Positions 52,118 to 60,186 are shown, counted from the stretch's first letter. The stretch: 64,000 bases of DNA from Curtobacterium sp. HSID17257 (GCF_003989515.1 NZ_RBLU01000007.1:1-64000), one strand, 5' to 3'. Made by a program: numbers and translations. Notes: generated by a model from the sequence alone, not told the origin.

Positions 52118-53318
52118 GACAATACCTCGCCCGACCAAGAAAGACATAGCGCGCGATATTGCTCGGATTCTCGCTATACCGGAGGCGGAGATGTCCCGAG
52201 GGGGCACCGTTAAGAGCGACTTTCTGGACCGAATCTCGGAAGCACTCCTCGGGTCCAGCACTAATCAGGAGGATACGTATCGTAAGGCCGAGTTTGTACT
52301 TTCCGGCTTAGGCGAGACGTACGATCCGTGGTGGGATACGAGCGAAGCCCAAGGCCCGACCGGTGGGGGCACAGTCACGACTCGCGCATACTCGCGGATT
52401 CGAGCAAATCTCGCCCGCGAGCAGCGCTGCTTTGCAGTACCCGGCAGTGTGGCTGCAGGGCGCGAGGAATCCCACACATTCAATGGGCGACCGCACAGAA
52501 TCCCACTAGCGGAAGCCGGTCCCGGAAGTAATCTACTCTTCTTCGAAGAGACCTCGGATGGGTATGTTGCTACAGGTGTCGGCTCGTTGTTAGTCACGGC
52601 TCCTGGTTGGACCGACCCGTGGAAAATCCAGTGGACCTACCGACCCTTTGAGACTCCGCTAGTCTTTGATTCCCCTTTCGGGCTACCATCTGGTGTTTTT
52701 GAAATCTCGGTCGCATCCTTCGAGAGCTTTGGGACCGCGACTGCGGAGCTCGAGTCAACTAATTCCGGTCGCGCAGAAGCGGCCATTGCAGAACGACTGA
52801 CCGATACGTACAAGGTAGACGACGTTCGGCTCAATTCGGTAGCCATCCCTCCTCGCTCGGACGTTGGCGGCCCAATTGCGGCGCTCACCGAAGTCGCCTA
52901 TACCGAACAGAATACGGGTGCTCTCAAGCCAGCACATGATGCACCAACGTTCCGGCGTCCTCAAAATCGTGCCCTTTCTCGCGAGATTGAACGAAGAGGG
53001 GTGCAGTTAGCTCACCGCGCTTTGACAGAAGATGGTTGGCTACTTGAGAGGGATTGCCAGAAAGATGGCGTTGGATACGACTTTGTTTACCTGAAGAACG
53101 GGCGTCGAATTCACGTTGAAGTCAAGGGGATACAGGGTACAAGAATAGACTTCAATTTGACGCCGAAAGAATGGTGGCGAGCGCTCACAGACGAAGATTG
53201 GCTGCTGGTCACAGTAACGAACGCACTCTCTCCAGCCCAGTCGACGATTTCTGTCTTCACCGGGAATCAGGTCCGTGCGGCACCGCGATCGGTTGTGAGC
53301 TACCGCTTGGCGATGTGA
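52107..53318 (+). CDS. DUF3883-domain putative restriction endonuclease
   Basis: A 403-aa protein partnered with the upstream methylase (11-nt overlap). The C-terminal DUF3883 (NO-VEIN nuclease-like) domain, about 299-370, has a PD-(D/E)XK-type core: DGVGYDFVYLKNGRRIHVEVKG (Asp, then E-V-K) preceded by a helix with AHRALTEDGW. The N-terminal 290 residues (helical KKDIARDIARILAIP, then a beta-rich region with SNLLFFEETSDGYVATGVGSLLV) are unrecognised and may hold sequence recognition. TTG 52107 follows GGAAGGA. With the methylase it forms a plausible two-gene restriction-modification system of no standard architecture. Confidence 0.75.
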   Translation: MFIETIPRPTKKDIARDIARILAIPEAEMSRGGTVKSDFLDRISEALLGSSTNQEDTYRKAEFVLSGLGETYDPWWDTSEAQGPTGGGTVTTRAYSRIRANLAREQRCFAVPGSVAAGREESHTFNGRPHRIPLAEAGPGSNLLFFEETSDGYVATGVGSLLVTAPGWTDPWKIQWTYRPFETPLVFDSPFGLPSGVFEISVASFESFGTATAELESTNSGRAEAAIAERLTDTYKVDDVRLNSVAIPPRSDVGGPIAALTEVAYTEQNTGALKPAHDAPTFRRPQNRALSREIERRGVQLAHRALTEDGWLLERDCQKDGVGYDFVYLKNGRRIHVEVKGIQGTRIDFNLTPKEWWRALTDEDWLLVTVTNALSPAQSTISVFTGNQVRAAPRSVVSYRLAM

Positions 53319-53466
53319 ATTCCCAACCGTTGGATGAATAGGATTTTTTCTCCTACCTACTGGAATAGGTTGCCGATCCAACTGAGCGGGAACGTGCCCT
53401 GTCACGATGCTGTGAGTAGGCTCGACTACAACGGCCGGATGCTTCGGTCACCGGCGACCGAAAGAG

Positions 53467-53667
53467 GTGCTGGCTACGACGACCCCGGGCAACGCCGACT
53501 CGGCCGACGTCCTCGCCGCGATGACGCAGGGCACCCCAGCAGGCGTCCCGGTGCAGCCGGTCGACATCGCCCGCGCCGTCCTCTGGGTGGTCTCCGACCA
53601 GGCCGCGTTCGTCACCGGCGGCACCATCGACGTCGACGGCGGGATCGCGTCGACGCGCATGAGCTGA
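53467..53667 (+). pseudogene. 3' remnant of an SDR oxidoreductase gene at the island boundary
   Basis: About 66 codons encode the C-terminus of an SDR: TPGNADSADVLAAMTQGTPAGVPVQPVDIARAVLWVVSDQAAFVTGG then IDVDGGIASTRMS. The cofactor motif and the YxxxK active site are missing, and the upstream sequence is unrelated AT-rich island DNA with a stop codon in frame at 53413. The junction is near 53.45-53.47 kb. High GC returns exactly here, so the fragment marks the right edge of the acquired segment. No matching 5' part is seen on the left side. Confidence 0.75.
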
Positions 53668-53712
53668 CCGCGCCTGCGCTCACTGCGACCGCCGAGCGGT
53701 TGACGGAACCAC

Positions 53713-53764
53713 GTGACGGACGGGAGGCGCGGTGCCAGCTGGCACCGCGCCTCCCGTCCGTCAC
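53713..53764. terminator. GACGGACGGGAGGC-type hairpin, copy 4 (perfect 52-bp palindrome)
   Basis: The left arm 53713-53738 is exactly complementary to 53739-53764, with AGCT at the centre and no spacer. It lies 46 nt after the SDR remnant and 4 nt before the end of the convergent gene, so it can terminate from both sides. It is the most perfect copy in the window. Confidence 0.75.
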
Positions 53765-53767
53765 CGC

Positions 53768-54283
53768 TCAGGTCTCCGGGTGATCGCCGCCGTCCGTCTG
53801 GAGGGGTACGAGCCACGGCGCGATCCGGACGAGCTGCTCCCAGCCCGCCCCGAGCACGGCGTCGATCTCTTCGACCGGCACCGGGAACAGCCTGCCGACG
53901 AACGCCTCCCACCCGTGCGCGTCGAGCTCGCCGGCTCGCACCTCGTAGGGCTGCCACTCCTCGGGCACGAGCTCGAGACGGTCCATCGCGTCGTCTCGCC
54001 GATCGGCCACGACCGCCTCGGCCGGCACGGAGATCGGGGCCGCCTGCAGGAACCGCACGACCTGCCCGATCGACCCGCTGTCGGGAACAGGCTGCACGAG
54101 CTCGATCTCAGCGGCGACGCTGCCGTTGCCGACCAGCGACAGGGCTGCCGTCTCGTCGTCGATGGTCGCGAACCACGTCTGCGGAGGGGCATCGGCATCT
54201 CGTCGCGCGACGACACCGGTCGGCTCGGCGACGAGAACACCCTCGCGACGGACGACGAACACCTCTCCCACGTACCGGCTCAT
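53768..54283 (-). CDS. Hypothetical protein
   Basis: A 171-aa soluble acidic protein (VGEVFVVRREGVLVAEPTG; TWFATIDDETAALSLVGNGSVAAEIELVQPV; HGWEAFVGRLFPVPVEEIDAVLGAGWEQLVRIAPWLVP). It has no signal peptide or helix suggesting a membrane role, and no recognised family. ATG 54283 follows AACAAT by 7 nt; another ATG three codons upstream is possible. It ends at the perfect palindrome 53713-53764. Confidence 0.65.
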   Translation of the reverse strand: MSRYVGEVFVVRREGVLVAEPTGVVARRDADAPPQTWFATIDDETAALSLVGNGSVAAEIELVQPVPDSGSIGQVVRFLQAAPISVPAEAVVADRRDDAMDRLELVPEEWQPYEVRAGELDAHGWEAFVGRLFPVPVEEIDAVLGAGWEQLVRIAPWLVPLQTDGGDHPET

Positions 54284-54421
54284 CACACCCATTGTTGCCG
54301 GTGGGTGCACGGCCGCCAAGGGCCGCACGAGGTATTGATGTTTCAAACCCGAGTCAGTGCGAATGAGACCGATGCCGCGGCCGACGACCACGGCTTGACG
54401 ACCGACCACCAGGAGACCCCT

Positions 54422-54727
54422 GTGCAGCCCTTGCGCCTCACCTTCGTCGTCGTCGGATCGATGGTGGGCAGTGTCGTGACACTCTCTGCTGCAGCGATCG
54501 TGATGACAGCCCTCGCCGCGATAACCGGTGCGCCCACCAGCGTCCCCGGTCTCATCACCGCCACGCCCGGCGACGGACCCACGCTCGCGACGGCGTCGAC
54601 GGGCGATGCGACCACGGTCTGGTTCATCGTCGTCACGCTCGGGTTCGTCGCGGCCGACCTGCTCGTGGTCCGGCGGCGCCGGACCCAGCGCGTGCACCCC
54701 GCCGGCGCCGCGGATCGACGGAGGTGA
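54422..54727 (+). CDS. Small hypothetical membrane protein
   Basis: A 101-aa protein with two hydrophobic helices (LTFVVVGSMVGSVVTLSAAAIVMTALAAI; TTVWFIVVTLGFVAADLLVV) separated by a Gly/Thr/Pro loop, and a basic tail. CCAGGAG before GTG 54422 supports this start; an ATG at 54340 would add 27 mainly hydrophilic residues. No family is recognised. It converges on the DUF1653 gene with 3 nt between. Confidence 0.55.
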   Translation: MQPLRLTFVVVGSMVGSVVTLSAAAIVMTALAAITGAPTSVPGLITATPGDGPTLATASTGDATTVWFIVVTLGFVAADLLVVRRRRTQRVHPAGAADRRR

Positions 54728-54730
54728 CGG

Positions 54731-54946
54731 TCAGGCCAGTCGGACGAACCGCGGCCCCTCGTACCCGTCCCGAGCCACGTGCGCCGTGAAGTCGGCGAGC
54801 GACCGCACCCAGTGCCCGCGCTCCCCGTACAGCGCCTGGTACACGACGATCGGCTCCTCGGTCTCGACGTCCTTCGCCACGAGGACCACCTCGTACTCCC
54901 CACCCTTGAAGTGCCGGTACCGCCCAGGGGTCACGTCGCTGCTCAC
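54731..54946 (-). CDS. DUF1653 domain protein
   Basis: A 71-aa protein that is almost entirely a DUF1653 domain: GRYRHFKGGEYEVVLVAKDVETEEPIVVYQALYGERGHWVRSLADF and GYEGPRFVRLA. Members are small beta-barrel proteins of unknown function. GTG 54946 is preferred since TACCAT lies 7 nt upstream (leaderless) and the domain starts soon after; ATG 54964 would put that hexamer inside the coding sequence. Confidence 0.82.
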   Translation of the reverse strand: MSSDVTPGRYRHFKGGEYEVVLVAKDVETEEPIVVYQALYGERGHWVRSLADFTAHVARDGYEGPRFVRLA

Positions 54947-55175
54947 GCGGCCGATGGTACCCATGCGACCATCGTTCGACGGCGTGATCGTCTTCGTGGT
55001 GCTGCACCGCAACCTCGACCGCGTCCGTCGCTCCCTCGCGACGCTCGACACCGCAGCGGCTCGAGCGAGGCGTCCACTCCCCTGCACCGGATATCCGACA
55101 CAGAGCCTTGTCCACCGATCCGTCATCGTTCGCGCGACGACGGTGCACGCGTGCGACCCGTCGCACGGTGGAACA

Positions 55176-55625
55176 GTGGAACAGTGGGAAGCCGATGACG
55201 CACGCCGCCGACACATGGCGCGTTTCGGTCGACGGGACACGGCACCCGAGCTCGCCGTCCGACGAGAGCTTCACCGCCGTGGCCGTCGGTTCTTCGTCGA
55301 TCGTCAGGTCAGCCGCCGGTGCCGCGTCCGCCCCGACCTCGTGTTCCCTCGTGCTCGGATCGCGGTGTTCATCGACGGCTGCTTCTGGCACCGCTGCGAG
55401 GAGCACGTGCAGCTCCCGCAGGCGAACGCCGAGCTGTGGCGCCGGAAGCTGCTGGCGAACCGGCAGCGCGACGCCCGGAACCAGGCGATCCTGACGACCG
55501 AGGGCTGGCGGGTCCTCCGCTCGTGGGAGCACGACGATCCCGCAGCAGTCGCAGATCGCGGCGAGGACGAGCTCGACCGCTGGGCCGCCATCGTCGGCCG
55601 ACCGCAAGGGCAGGGACGAGAGTGA
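55176..55625 (+). CDS. vsr: Very short patch repair endonuclease
   Basis: A 149-aa Vsr endonuclease. FGRRDTAPELAVRRELHRRGRRFFVDR, the metal-binding Asp in RVRPDLVFPRARIAVFIDGCFWHRCEEH (with H-x-C-x2-H zinc site) and NQAILTTEGWRVLRSWEHD match the family. Vsr nicks 5' of T in T:G mismatches arising by deamination of 5-methylcytosine, so a Dcm-type methylase is expected; none is in the window, and the island methylase is of the adenine type. CACGGT plus 6 nt precedes GTG 55176. Confidence 0.92.
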   Translation: MEQWEADDARRRHMARFGRRDTAPELAVRRELHRRGRRFFVDRQVSRRCRVRPDLVFPRARIAVFIDGCFWHRCEEHVQLPQANAELWRRKLLANRQRDARNQAILTTEGWRVLRSWEHDDPAAVADRGEDELDRWAAIVGRPQGQGRE

Positions 55626-55653
55626 CGGGAGGCTGTGCCCCGACCGTCGGGCG

Positions 55654-56298
55654 TCAGAGGGTGATCTGACCGCCTGCCCACTCCTGCAGCGTGGCATCGT
55701 GGGTCGCCACCACGATCGCGCTCCCCGCACTCCGGAGCTGCTCGAGTGCGTCCCGCACCAGCACCGCGCTCATCTCGTCGAGCGAGGCCGTCGGCTCATC
55801 TGCGAGCACCAGCAACGGCCGTTGTACGAGCACCCGCGCGACGGCGACCCGCTGCTGCTCCCCACCGCTGAGGAACCCCGCCCGCATCCGGAGGCGACCC
55901 CCGAGCCCCACCGCGTTCGCCGCCTCCTGGACCCGCTCGTCGCGCTCACGCGGAGGGACACCGGTCGGCCGCACGACGCCGAGGTTCTGCTCGATCGTCC
56001 ACTGCGGCACGACCGCGTGGTCCTGCACGACGAACCCGACGCGGTCTCGCCGCATCAGCCGCCGCGCGCGACGAACACTCCGGTGCACGTCCTCGCCCCG
56101 CAACCGGACAGCCCCTCGCGTCGGGGTCTGCAGCCCGCCGAGACAGCGGAGCAGCGTCGTCTTCCCCTGCCCCGACGGCCCGAGGACTGCGACGGCGTTC
56201 CCCGGTCGGACGGACAGGGACAGCTCGTCCCACAATCTCCGGGGCCCGATGTCGAACCCCAGTCCGTCGACTTCGAGCACCGGCGCTCCGATCACCAT
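55654..56298 (-). CDS. ABC transporter ATP-binding protein of a lactococcin-972-type bacteriocin operon
   Basis: A 214-aa ATPase (MacB/LolD-like): Walker A GPSGQGKTT (40-48), Q-loop VVQDHAVVPQ, signature LSGGEQQR (143-150), Walker B VLADEPTASLDE and switch His in VVATHDAT. It overlaps the membrane-protein gene by 7 nt and is the third gene of the cluster precursor - membrane protein - ATPase, the standard order for lactococcin-972-like bacteriocins. It probably powers immunity or export together with the 639-aa membrane protein. Confidence 0.88.
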   Translation of the reverse strand: MVIGAPVLEVDGLGFDIGPRRLWDELSLSVRPGNAVAVLGPSGQGKTTLLRCLGGLQTPTRGAVRLRGEDVHRSVRRARRLMRRDRVGFVVQDHAVVPQWTIEQNLGVVRPTGVPPRERDERVQEAANAVGLGGRLRMRAGFLSGGEQQRVAVARVLVQRPLLVLADEPTASLDEMSAVLVRDALEQLRSAGSAIVVATHDATLQEWAGGQITL

Positions 56299-58211
56299 GT
56301 CTTCCTCCACTCGTCCGCTCCACGGGTCGGGATCACGGCGGATACCACGCCGAGCAACACGAGGGCGCCCACTCCGCTGGCGACGCCTGCGGTGAGGATC
56401 ACGTCCCCACGAGCTCCCGACAACGCACTCGTCACCGCGGCGGTGGTCAGGGCTGTGCCGCTCGCGCCGACGAGGAACCACCGGTGCCGGACCAGCGGGT
56501 GCCGTCCGACCAGGTACTGCACGCGCCCGAGTCGAGCGGTGCGGATGCGGTGTTCGCCCACGAGCGAGATCGCTGCGAGCACGAGGGCCGACAACGCAGC
56601 ACCGACGGCCAGCAGCAGCGTGTGGCGCTCGGTCCGGAGTTCTCCGAGTTGCCGTTCCACGCGGGCCCCCACGCGGTCGACCTGCAGGACGATGTCCGCG
56701 AGCCCGGCAGCCCGCAGCTGGCGTTCGAGCGCCGCGCGGTCGGCGAAGCGCACCTCGCCGTTCGCGACGCCGGTCCCGACCTGATTCGGTGCGAGGTCGC
56801 TCGGGTCGGGGACGACCAACACGGGAATGTCCGGCCACGTCGGCAGCAGCGGTTCGATCCCGTTCGTCCAGAGGATCGCGGACTCGGAGACGGCTGCGGT
56901 CGAGCGCACCCGTCGGATCCGGATGTCGAGTGGTCGCGGAGGCTGACGTCCTTCCACCTGCCAACCGGTCGCGATGTCCGCCGCTGCCGCATCGCGCAGC
57001 GCGTCGCTCTCGCCGGCGAGGGCATCGGGCACGAGCAGGAGTGGTTGCCCGTGCGGAGGGAGGCCGCCCGGCACGAGTGCACGCAGGGACGCGCTGGCGT
57101 CGCCGACCAGTGTGAACCGATCCGTGAAGGAGGAGTACGCCATGCTGGCGTCCCCTCGCGCGAGTGCTCCGGTCGCGATCGCCCCCAACGCCTGGTCCTG
57201 CTCGAGGGTCGTCGACGCTGTGCCGAGCACGACGTCGTCCCCGTGCGCAGCTTCGGCGACGAGGATCCGTTCGGCCTCGGCGGTGGTCCGCTGACGGTCC
57301 TGCAGGCACTGCACGTCGGCGACGGCCACGACGACGAGCGACATGCCGGCGGCGGCGACGAGGACCATCGGCCATCGAGCCTCCGCAGCGCGGTGGGTCG
57401 CGGCAGCGCTCAGCAGGGCGCAGCCGACGTGCAGCACGAGGGCGGCCAGCAACGCCGCGAGGACGCACACCACGACGACGACCGTCGTGAACCGGAGCGC
57501 CGGAGCGCTGGCCCCGTGCACCGCGAGCGCCACCGGCGGACCCACGCATGCTGCGACCACCACTGGGCCCGTCAGGCGACCGAGGTCCAGGGCTTCCGCG
57601 CAGGCCACGCTCCCACCGGACCAGCCCGCTCGCAAGCGAAGGTCCTGCCGTCCGGCACGGCGTCTCGACTCGGCGACGAGCGCGATCCCCAGTCCGAGCA
57701 GGACGGCGACCGTGACGAGCGCGATGGTCGGCCGCGCCAGGACCACGACGAGCGCCTCGACCGGAGCGGGCGTGGTGTCGACCGTCGTGTACCCGGCCTG
57801 CCGCAGCTCCTCGGTGAACCGTCGGACCGACCGTCCGTCGCCCTCGACCGCCATCGGACCGAGCAGGTCGAGCGTGCCACCGTCACCGATCGGCCGTGTG
57901 CTGATCGCCGCACCGATCCCGGGCTGCGCTGCCGTCCCCCGGAACGTGTAGGCGGTCCACACCCCGGGCCGTCCGTCACGGTCCGGAACCAGGAGCGAGA
58001 CTCGCACCCCGGAGCGCTCAGCCGCAGCGGTGATGTCTCGGATGTGTTCGACCTTCGTCTCGCCGACCGGCAGCTCAGTGAGCTCGAGCGTCGCCCGCCC
58101 GGCGAGGAGCCCGAGTGCCTCGACCTCGCCGACGACGGACACCGCGAGCACTGCCGACAGCGCGAGGACGGCTGCCACCGCCAGGACGGTGGCAGCCGCG
58201 AAGTTCCTCAT
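56292..58211 (-). CDS. Bacteriocin-associated integral membrane protein (DUF1430/FtsX-like)
   Basis: A 639-aa membrane protein with an N-terminal helix (RNFAAATVLAVAAVLALSAVLAV), a large extracytoplasmic region, and clusters of helices in the centre (TIALVTVAVLLGLGIAL; VVVVCVLAALLAALVLHV) and at the C-terminus (LLLAVGAALSALVLAAISLVG; DVILTAGVASGVGALVLLGVVSAV). This matches the large membrane protein that accompanies lactococcin-972-type bacteriocins and forms an ABC system with the next gene, thought to give immunity. ATG 58211 overlaps the precursor stop codon (ATGA). No classical FtsX motif is strong, so family assignment uses context. Confidence 0.8.
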   Translation of the reverse strand: MRNFAAATVLAVAAVLALSAVLAVSVVGEVEALGLLAGRATLELTELPVGETKVEHIRDITAAAERSGVRVSLLVPDRDGRPGVWTAYTFRGTAAQPGIGAAISTRPIGDGGTLDLLGPMAVEGDGRSVRRFTEELRQAGYTTVDTTPAPVEALVVVLARPTIALVTVAVLLGLGIALVAESRRRAGRQDLRLRAGWSGGSVACAEALDLGRLTGPVVVAACVGPPVALAVHGASAPALRFTTVVVVVCVLAALLAALVLHVGCALLSAAATHRAAEARWPMVLVAAAGMSLVVVAVADVQCLQDRQRTTAEAERILVAEAAHGDDVVLGTASTTLEQDQALGAIATGALARGDASMAYSSFTDRFTLVGDASASLRALVPGGLPPHGQPLLLVPDALAGESDALRDAAAADIATGWQVEGRQPPRPLDIRIRRVRSTAAVSESAILWTNGIEPLLPTWPDIPVLVVPDPSDLAPNQVGTGVANGEVRFADRAALERQLRAAGLADIVLQVDRVGARVERQLGELRTERHTLLLAVGAALSALVLAAISLVGEHRIRTARLGRVQYLVGRHPLVRHRWFLVGASGTALTTAAVTSALSGARGDVILTAGVASGVGALVLLGVVSAVIPTRGADEWRKTW

Positions 58212-58582
58212 CCGCGGCGGGCCCAGAACGCCTGGTTCCCGGAAACCGCCTTCGGCCGGTGGGCGTACGCGACCTTCGTCGGTGGCTGCCATGCCGATCG
58301 GGTCACGACGCCGTGCGACTTCACCGATGCACGGTGCGTGGATCCGTTGTGCTGGTAGACCGAGTGCACCTCCCCGCTCCACACGCCGTAGGTCCACGTG
58401 CCGCCCTCCGGGTAGGACGTCCCGTTCCGGGTCTCGCCGACCCGGTCAGCGGACGCGCCTCCCTCGACCACCCGTCCGGACGACGCCGGAGAGTCCGACG
58501 CCACCGCCGCGGTCGCTCCGACCGGCCCGATGGCGGCCACGACGACCGCGGCGGCTGCGATCGAGACCAACTTCTTCCTCAC
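58208..58582 (-). CDS. Lactococcin 972-family bacteriocin precursor
   Basis: A 124-aa secreted peptide. A Sec signal peptide (KKLVSIAAAAVVVAAIGPVGATAAVAS, cleavage about residue 28) is followed by the Lcn972 hallmark GGTWTYGVWSGEVHSVYQHNGSTHRASVKS and a W-x-P-P-T-K-V-A-Y-A-H-R ending. The Lactococcus prototype is a non-modified bacteriocin that binds lipid II and blocks septum formation. GTG 58582 has a strong GAGGAGG ribosome site. Unusual for the family is a mature N-terminal extension of about 30 residues (DSPASSGRVVEGGASADRV) and a Trp-Ala-Arg-Arg end. Confidence 0.88.
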   Translation of the reverse strand: MRKKLVSIAAAAVVVAAIGPVGATAAVASDSPASSGRVVEGGASADRVGETRNGTSYPEGGTWTYGVWSGEVHSVYQHNGSTHRASVKSHGVVTRSAWQPPTKVAYAHRPKAVSGNQAFWARRG

Positions 58583-58684
58583 GATTGCTCCTCCTCAACT
58601 CCCGACGGGCTCCCATCGGAAGCGCCACCGTAGCAACCGGAACACCGCGCGTCATGCTTGGTATATCAACCGTGTACGAGGAAA

Positions 58685-58730
58685 ACGGACGGGAGGCGCG
58701 GTACCAGCTGGCACCGCGCCTCCCGTCCGT
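58685..58730. terminator. GACGGACGGGAGGC-type hairpin, copy 5
   Basis: A 23-bp stem with a single mismatch (58685-58707 with 58708-58730) has no loop spacer. It lies 26 nt after the end of the quinone oxidoreductase gene on the minus strand and before the bacteriocin promoter. The central bases are nearly the same as copy 4 (GGTACCAG/CTGGCACC). Confidence 0.7.
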
Positions 58731-58756
58731 CATCGTGTCGCGACCGCGACCCGCAC

Positions 58757-59689
58757 TCACCAGGTGAGCACGAACCGCCCCCGCGTCCCACCAGCAGCCA
58801 GCCGCTCGTGCGCCTCAGCCGCACGCGCAGCGGGCAGCACCTCGGCCACCCGCGGCGTGAGGACCCCGTCCTCCACCGCCTGCCGCAGCTCCTCGAGCAG
58901 GTCGAACGACGTGTACTCCGAGAACACCATGATCCGCTCGAACCGGATGCCGCGAGCGCCGTTGCCCTCCCAGCCCCGCACGTCCGCGAAGAACCCGCCG
59001 TCCCGCACCGCGTCGACGACCTCGTCCCGCTGCACCGCGGCGTCGGCGAGCGCGTCGACCCCGCCGTGCACGATGCCCCGGACGGCCGCTGCGAACCCGT
59101 CGCCCCGGCGCACCATGTGGTCCGGCCCGAGGGAGCGCACGAGGTCCTCGTCCTTCGGTGCTGCGTCGGCGATGACCGTGATGCCGCGCTGCTCCGCGAG
59201 CTGCACGACGTAGTTGCCGAGCAGCCCGGCGGCCCCGGTGACGGCGAGCGTGTCGCCCTCCGCCAGATCGGCGCGCGCGAGGATCTGCAGCGCGGTCAGC
59301 CCGTTCATCGGGACGGTCGCCGCCTCCTCGATCGACAGGCCCGCCGGGATCCGTGTGAAGGAACCGACCGGTGCGACGAGGTACTCGACGTAGGCGCCGC
59401 CGTGCTCGGACAGCGGCAGGGCCATCGCCATGACCTGGTCACCGACCTGCCAGTCCTCGACGTCGGGTCCGACCTCGTCGATCACCCCGGCGGCGTCCAT
59501 CCCGGGCACGTACGGCGGCGAGGCCTCGGACGAGTCCCGCTGCCCCTCGCGCACCCCGGTGTCGGTGGGGTTCACGGCGAACGCCTGCACCCGGATGCGG
59601 ACGGTGCCGGGGCCGGCGTGCGGCTCCGGGACCTCGTGGACGGCGAGGGCTTCGGGCCCTCCGAACGTTTCGACTCCGACGACCTTCAT
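58757..59689 (-). CDS. Zinc-independent MDR oxidoreductase (NADPH:quinone reductase-like)
   Basis: A 310-aa MDR enzyme with N-terminal GroES-like fold (VVGVETFGGPEALAVHEVPEPHAGPGTVRIRVQAFAVNPTD, YVPGMDAAGVIDEVG) and NADPH-binding TGAAGLLGNYVVQLA. No structural or catalytic zinc ligands are present. It is a paralogue of the gene at 1418-2446 with the same domain order but clearly different sequence. GGAGG precedes ATG 59689. A reduction of quinones or enones with NADPH is likely; substrate unknown. Confidence 0.85.
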   Translation of the reverse strand: MKVVGVETFGGPEALAVHEVPEPHAGPGTVRIRVQAFAVNPTDTGVREGQRDSSEASPPYVPGMDAAGVIDEVGPDVEDWQVGDQVMAMALPLSEHGGAYVEYLVAPVGSFTRIPAGLSIEEAATVPMNGLTALQILARADLAEGDTLAVTGAAGLLGNYVVQLAEQRGITVIADAAPKDEDLVRSLGPDHMVRRGDGFAAAVRGIVHGGVDALADAAVQRDEVVDAVRDGGFFADVRGWEGNGARGIRFERIMVFSEYTSFDLLEELRQAVEDGVLTPRVAEVLPAARAAEAHERLAAGGTRGRFVLTW

Positions 59690-59784
59690 GTCCTCCGGTC
59701 TACGCGCCCCGGACCGTGCGGACTCAGCGGACGTTGCAGGAGCGAACATCCGCGCGGCCGACACCGAGCCGTCCCGCTCGGTCG

Positions 59785-60186
59785 CTACGACAGGGCCTGG
59801 GCGACCTGGAGGAAGAGCATCGGCAGGAGCGTGCAGACGGCCGACACCATGACGACCGCGCACACGGCCGGTGCCGCAGCGCCGATCGGCCGGCCGAGCC
59901 GCTCCTGCCGCCGCATGCGGAGGAGGCCCAGGGCGGGCACTCCGATACCCATGACCGCGGCGATCACGCCCAGCAGCAGCCTGCCGTCGCCGGACCACTG
60001 GGCCGACGAGGGTCCCACGGTGGACAGGACCGATGCCAGCGCCAACGACCACCCGATGAAGAGGGACACGATGCTGCCCGCGATCCACCCGGTGCTCGTC
60101 AGGTCCTCGCCGCCCGGCTGATCCTCGCCATCCGGCTGGCGCTTGCCACCCGGCTGACGCTCGCCACCGGGACCGCTGCGGGTCAC
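59785..60186 (-). CDS. Membrane protein of a paralogous cluster, short form
   Basis: A 133-aa protein: a hydrophilic repeat (GGERQPGGKRQPDGEDQPGGED) then three helices (GWIAGSIVSLFIGWSLALASVLSTVGP; LLLGVIAAVMGIGVPALGLL; AAAPAVCAVVMVSAVCTLLPML). The helices closely follow the first 120 residues of the next protein (GWIAGSIVALFVGWWLALASVLSTAGP), so it is a truncated paralogue without the outer domain. GTG 60186 overlaps the preceding stop (GTGA), so it is co-translated. The repeat-rich N-terminus may vary by slippage. Confidence 0.65.
   Translation of the reverse strand: MTRSGPGGERQPGGKRQPDGEDQPGGEDLTSTGWIAGSIVSLFIGWSLALASVLSTVGPSSAQWSGDGRLLLGVIAAVMGIGVPALGLLRMRRQERLGRPIGAAAPAVCAVVMVSAVCTLLPMLFLQVAQALS

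Noticed and set aside
48300-53318. Assignment of the island to a known multi-gene system such as BREX, DISARM or a type I restriction system
   Set aside because: No PglZ, BrxL, DUF1998, helicase or HsdS/HsdR homologue is present; only GmrSD, a methylase and a DUF3883 nuclease are seen.
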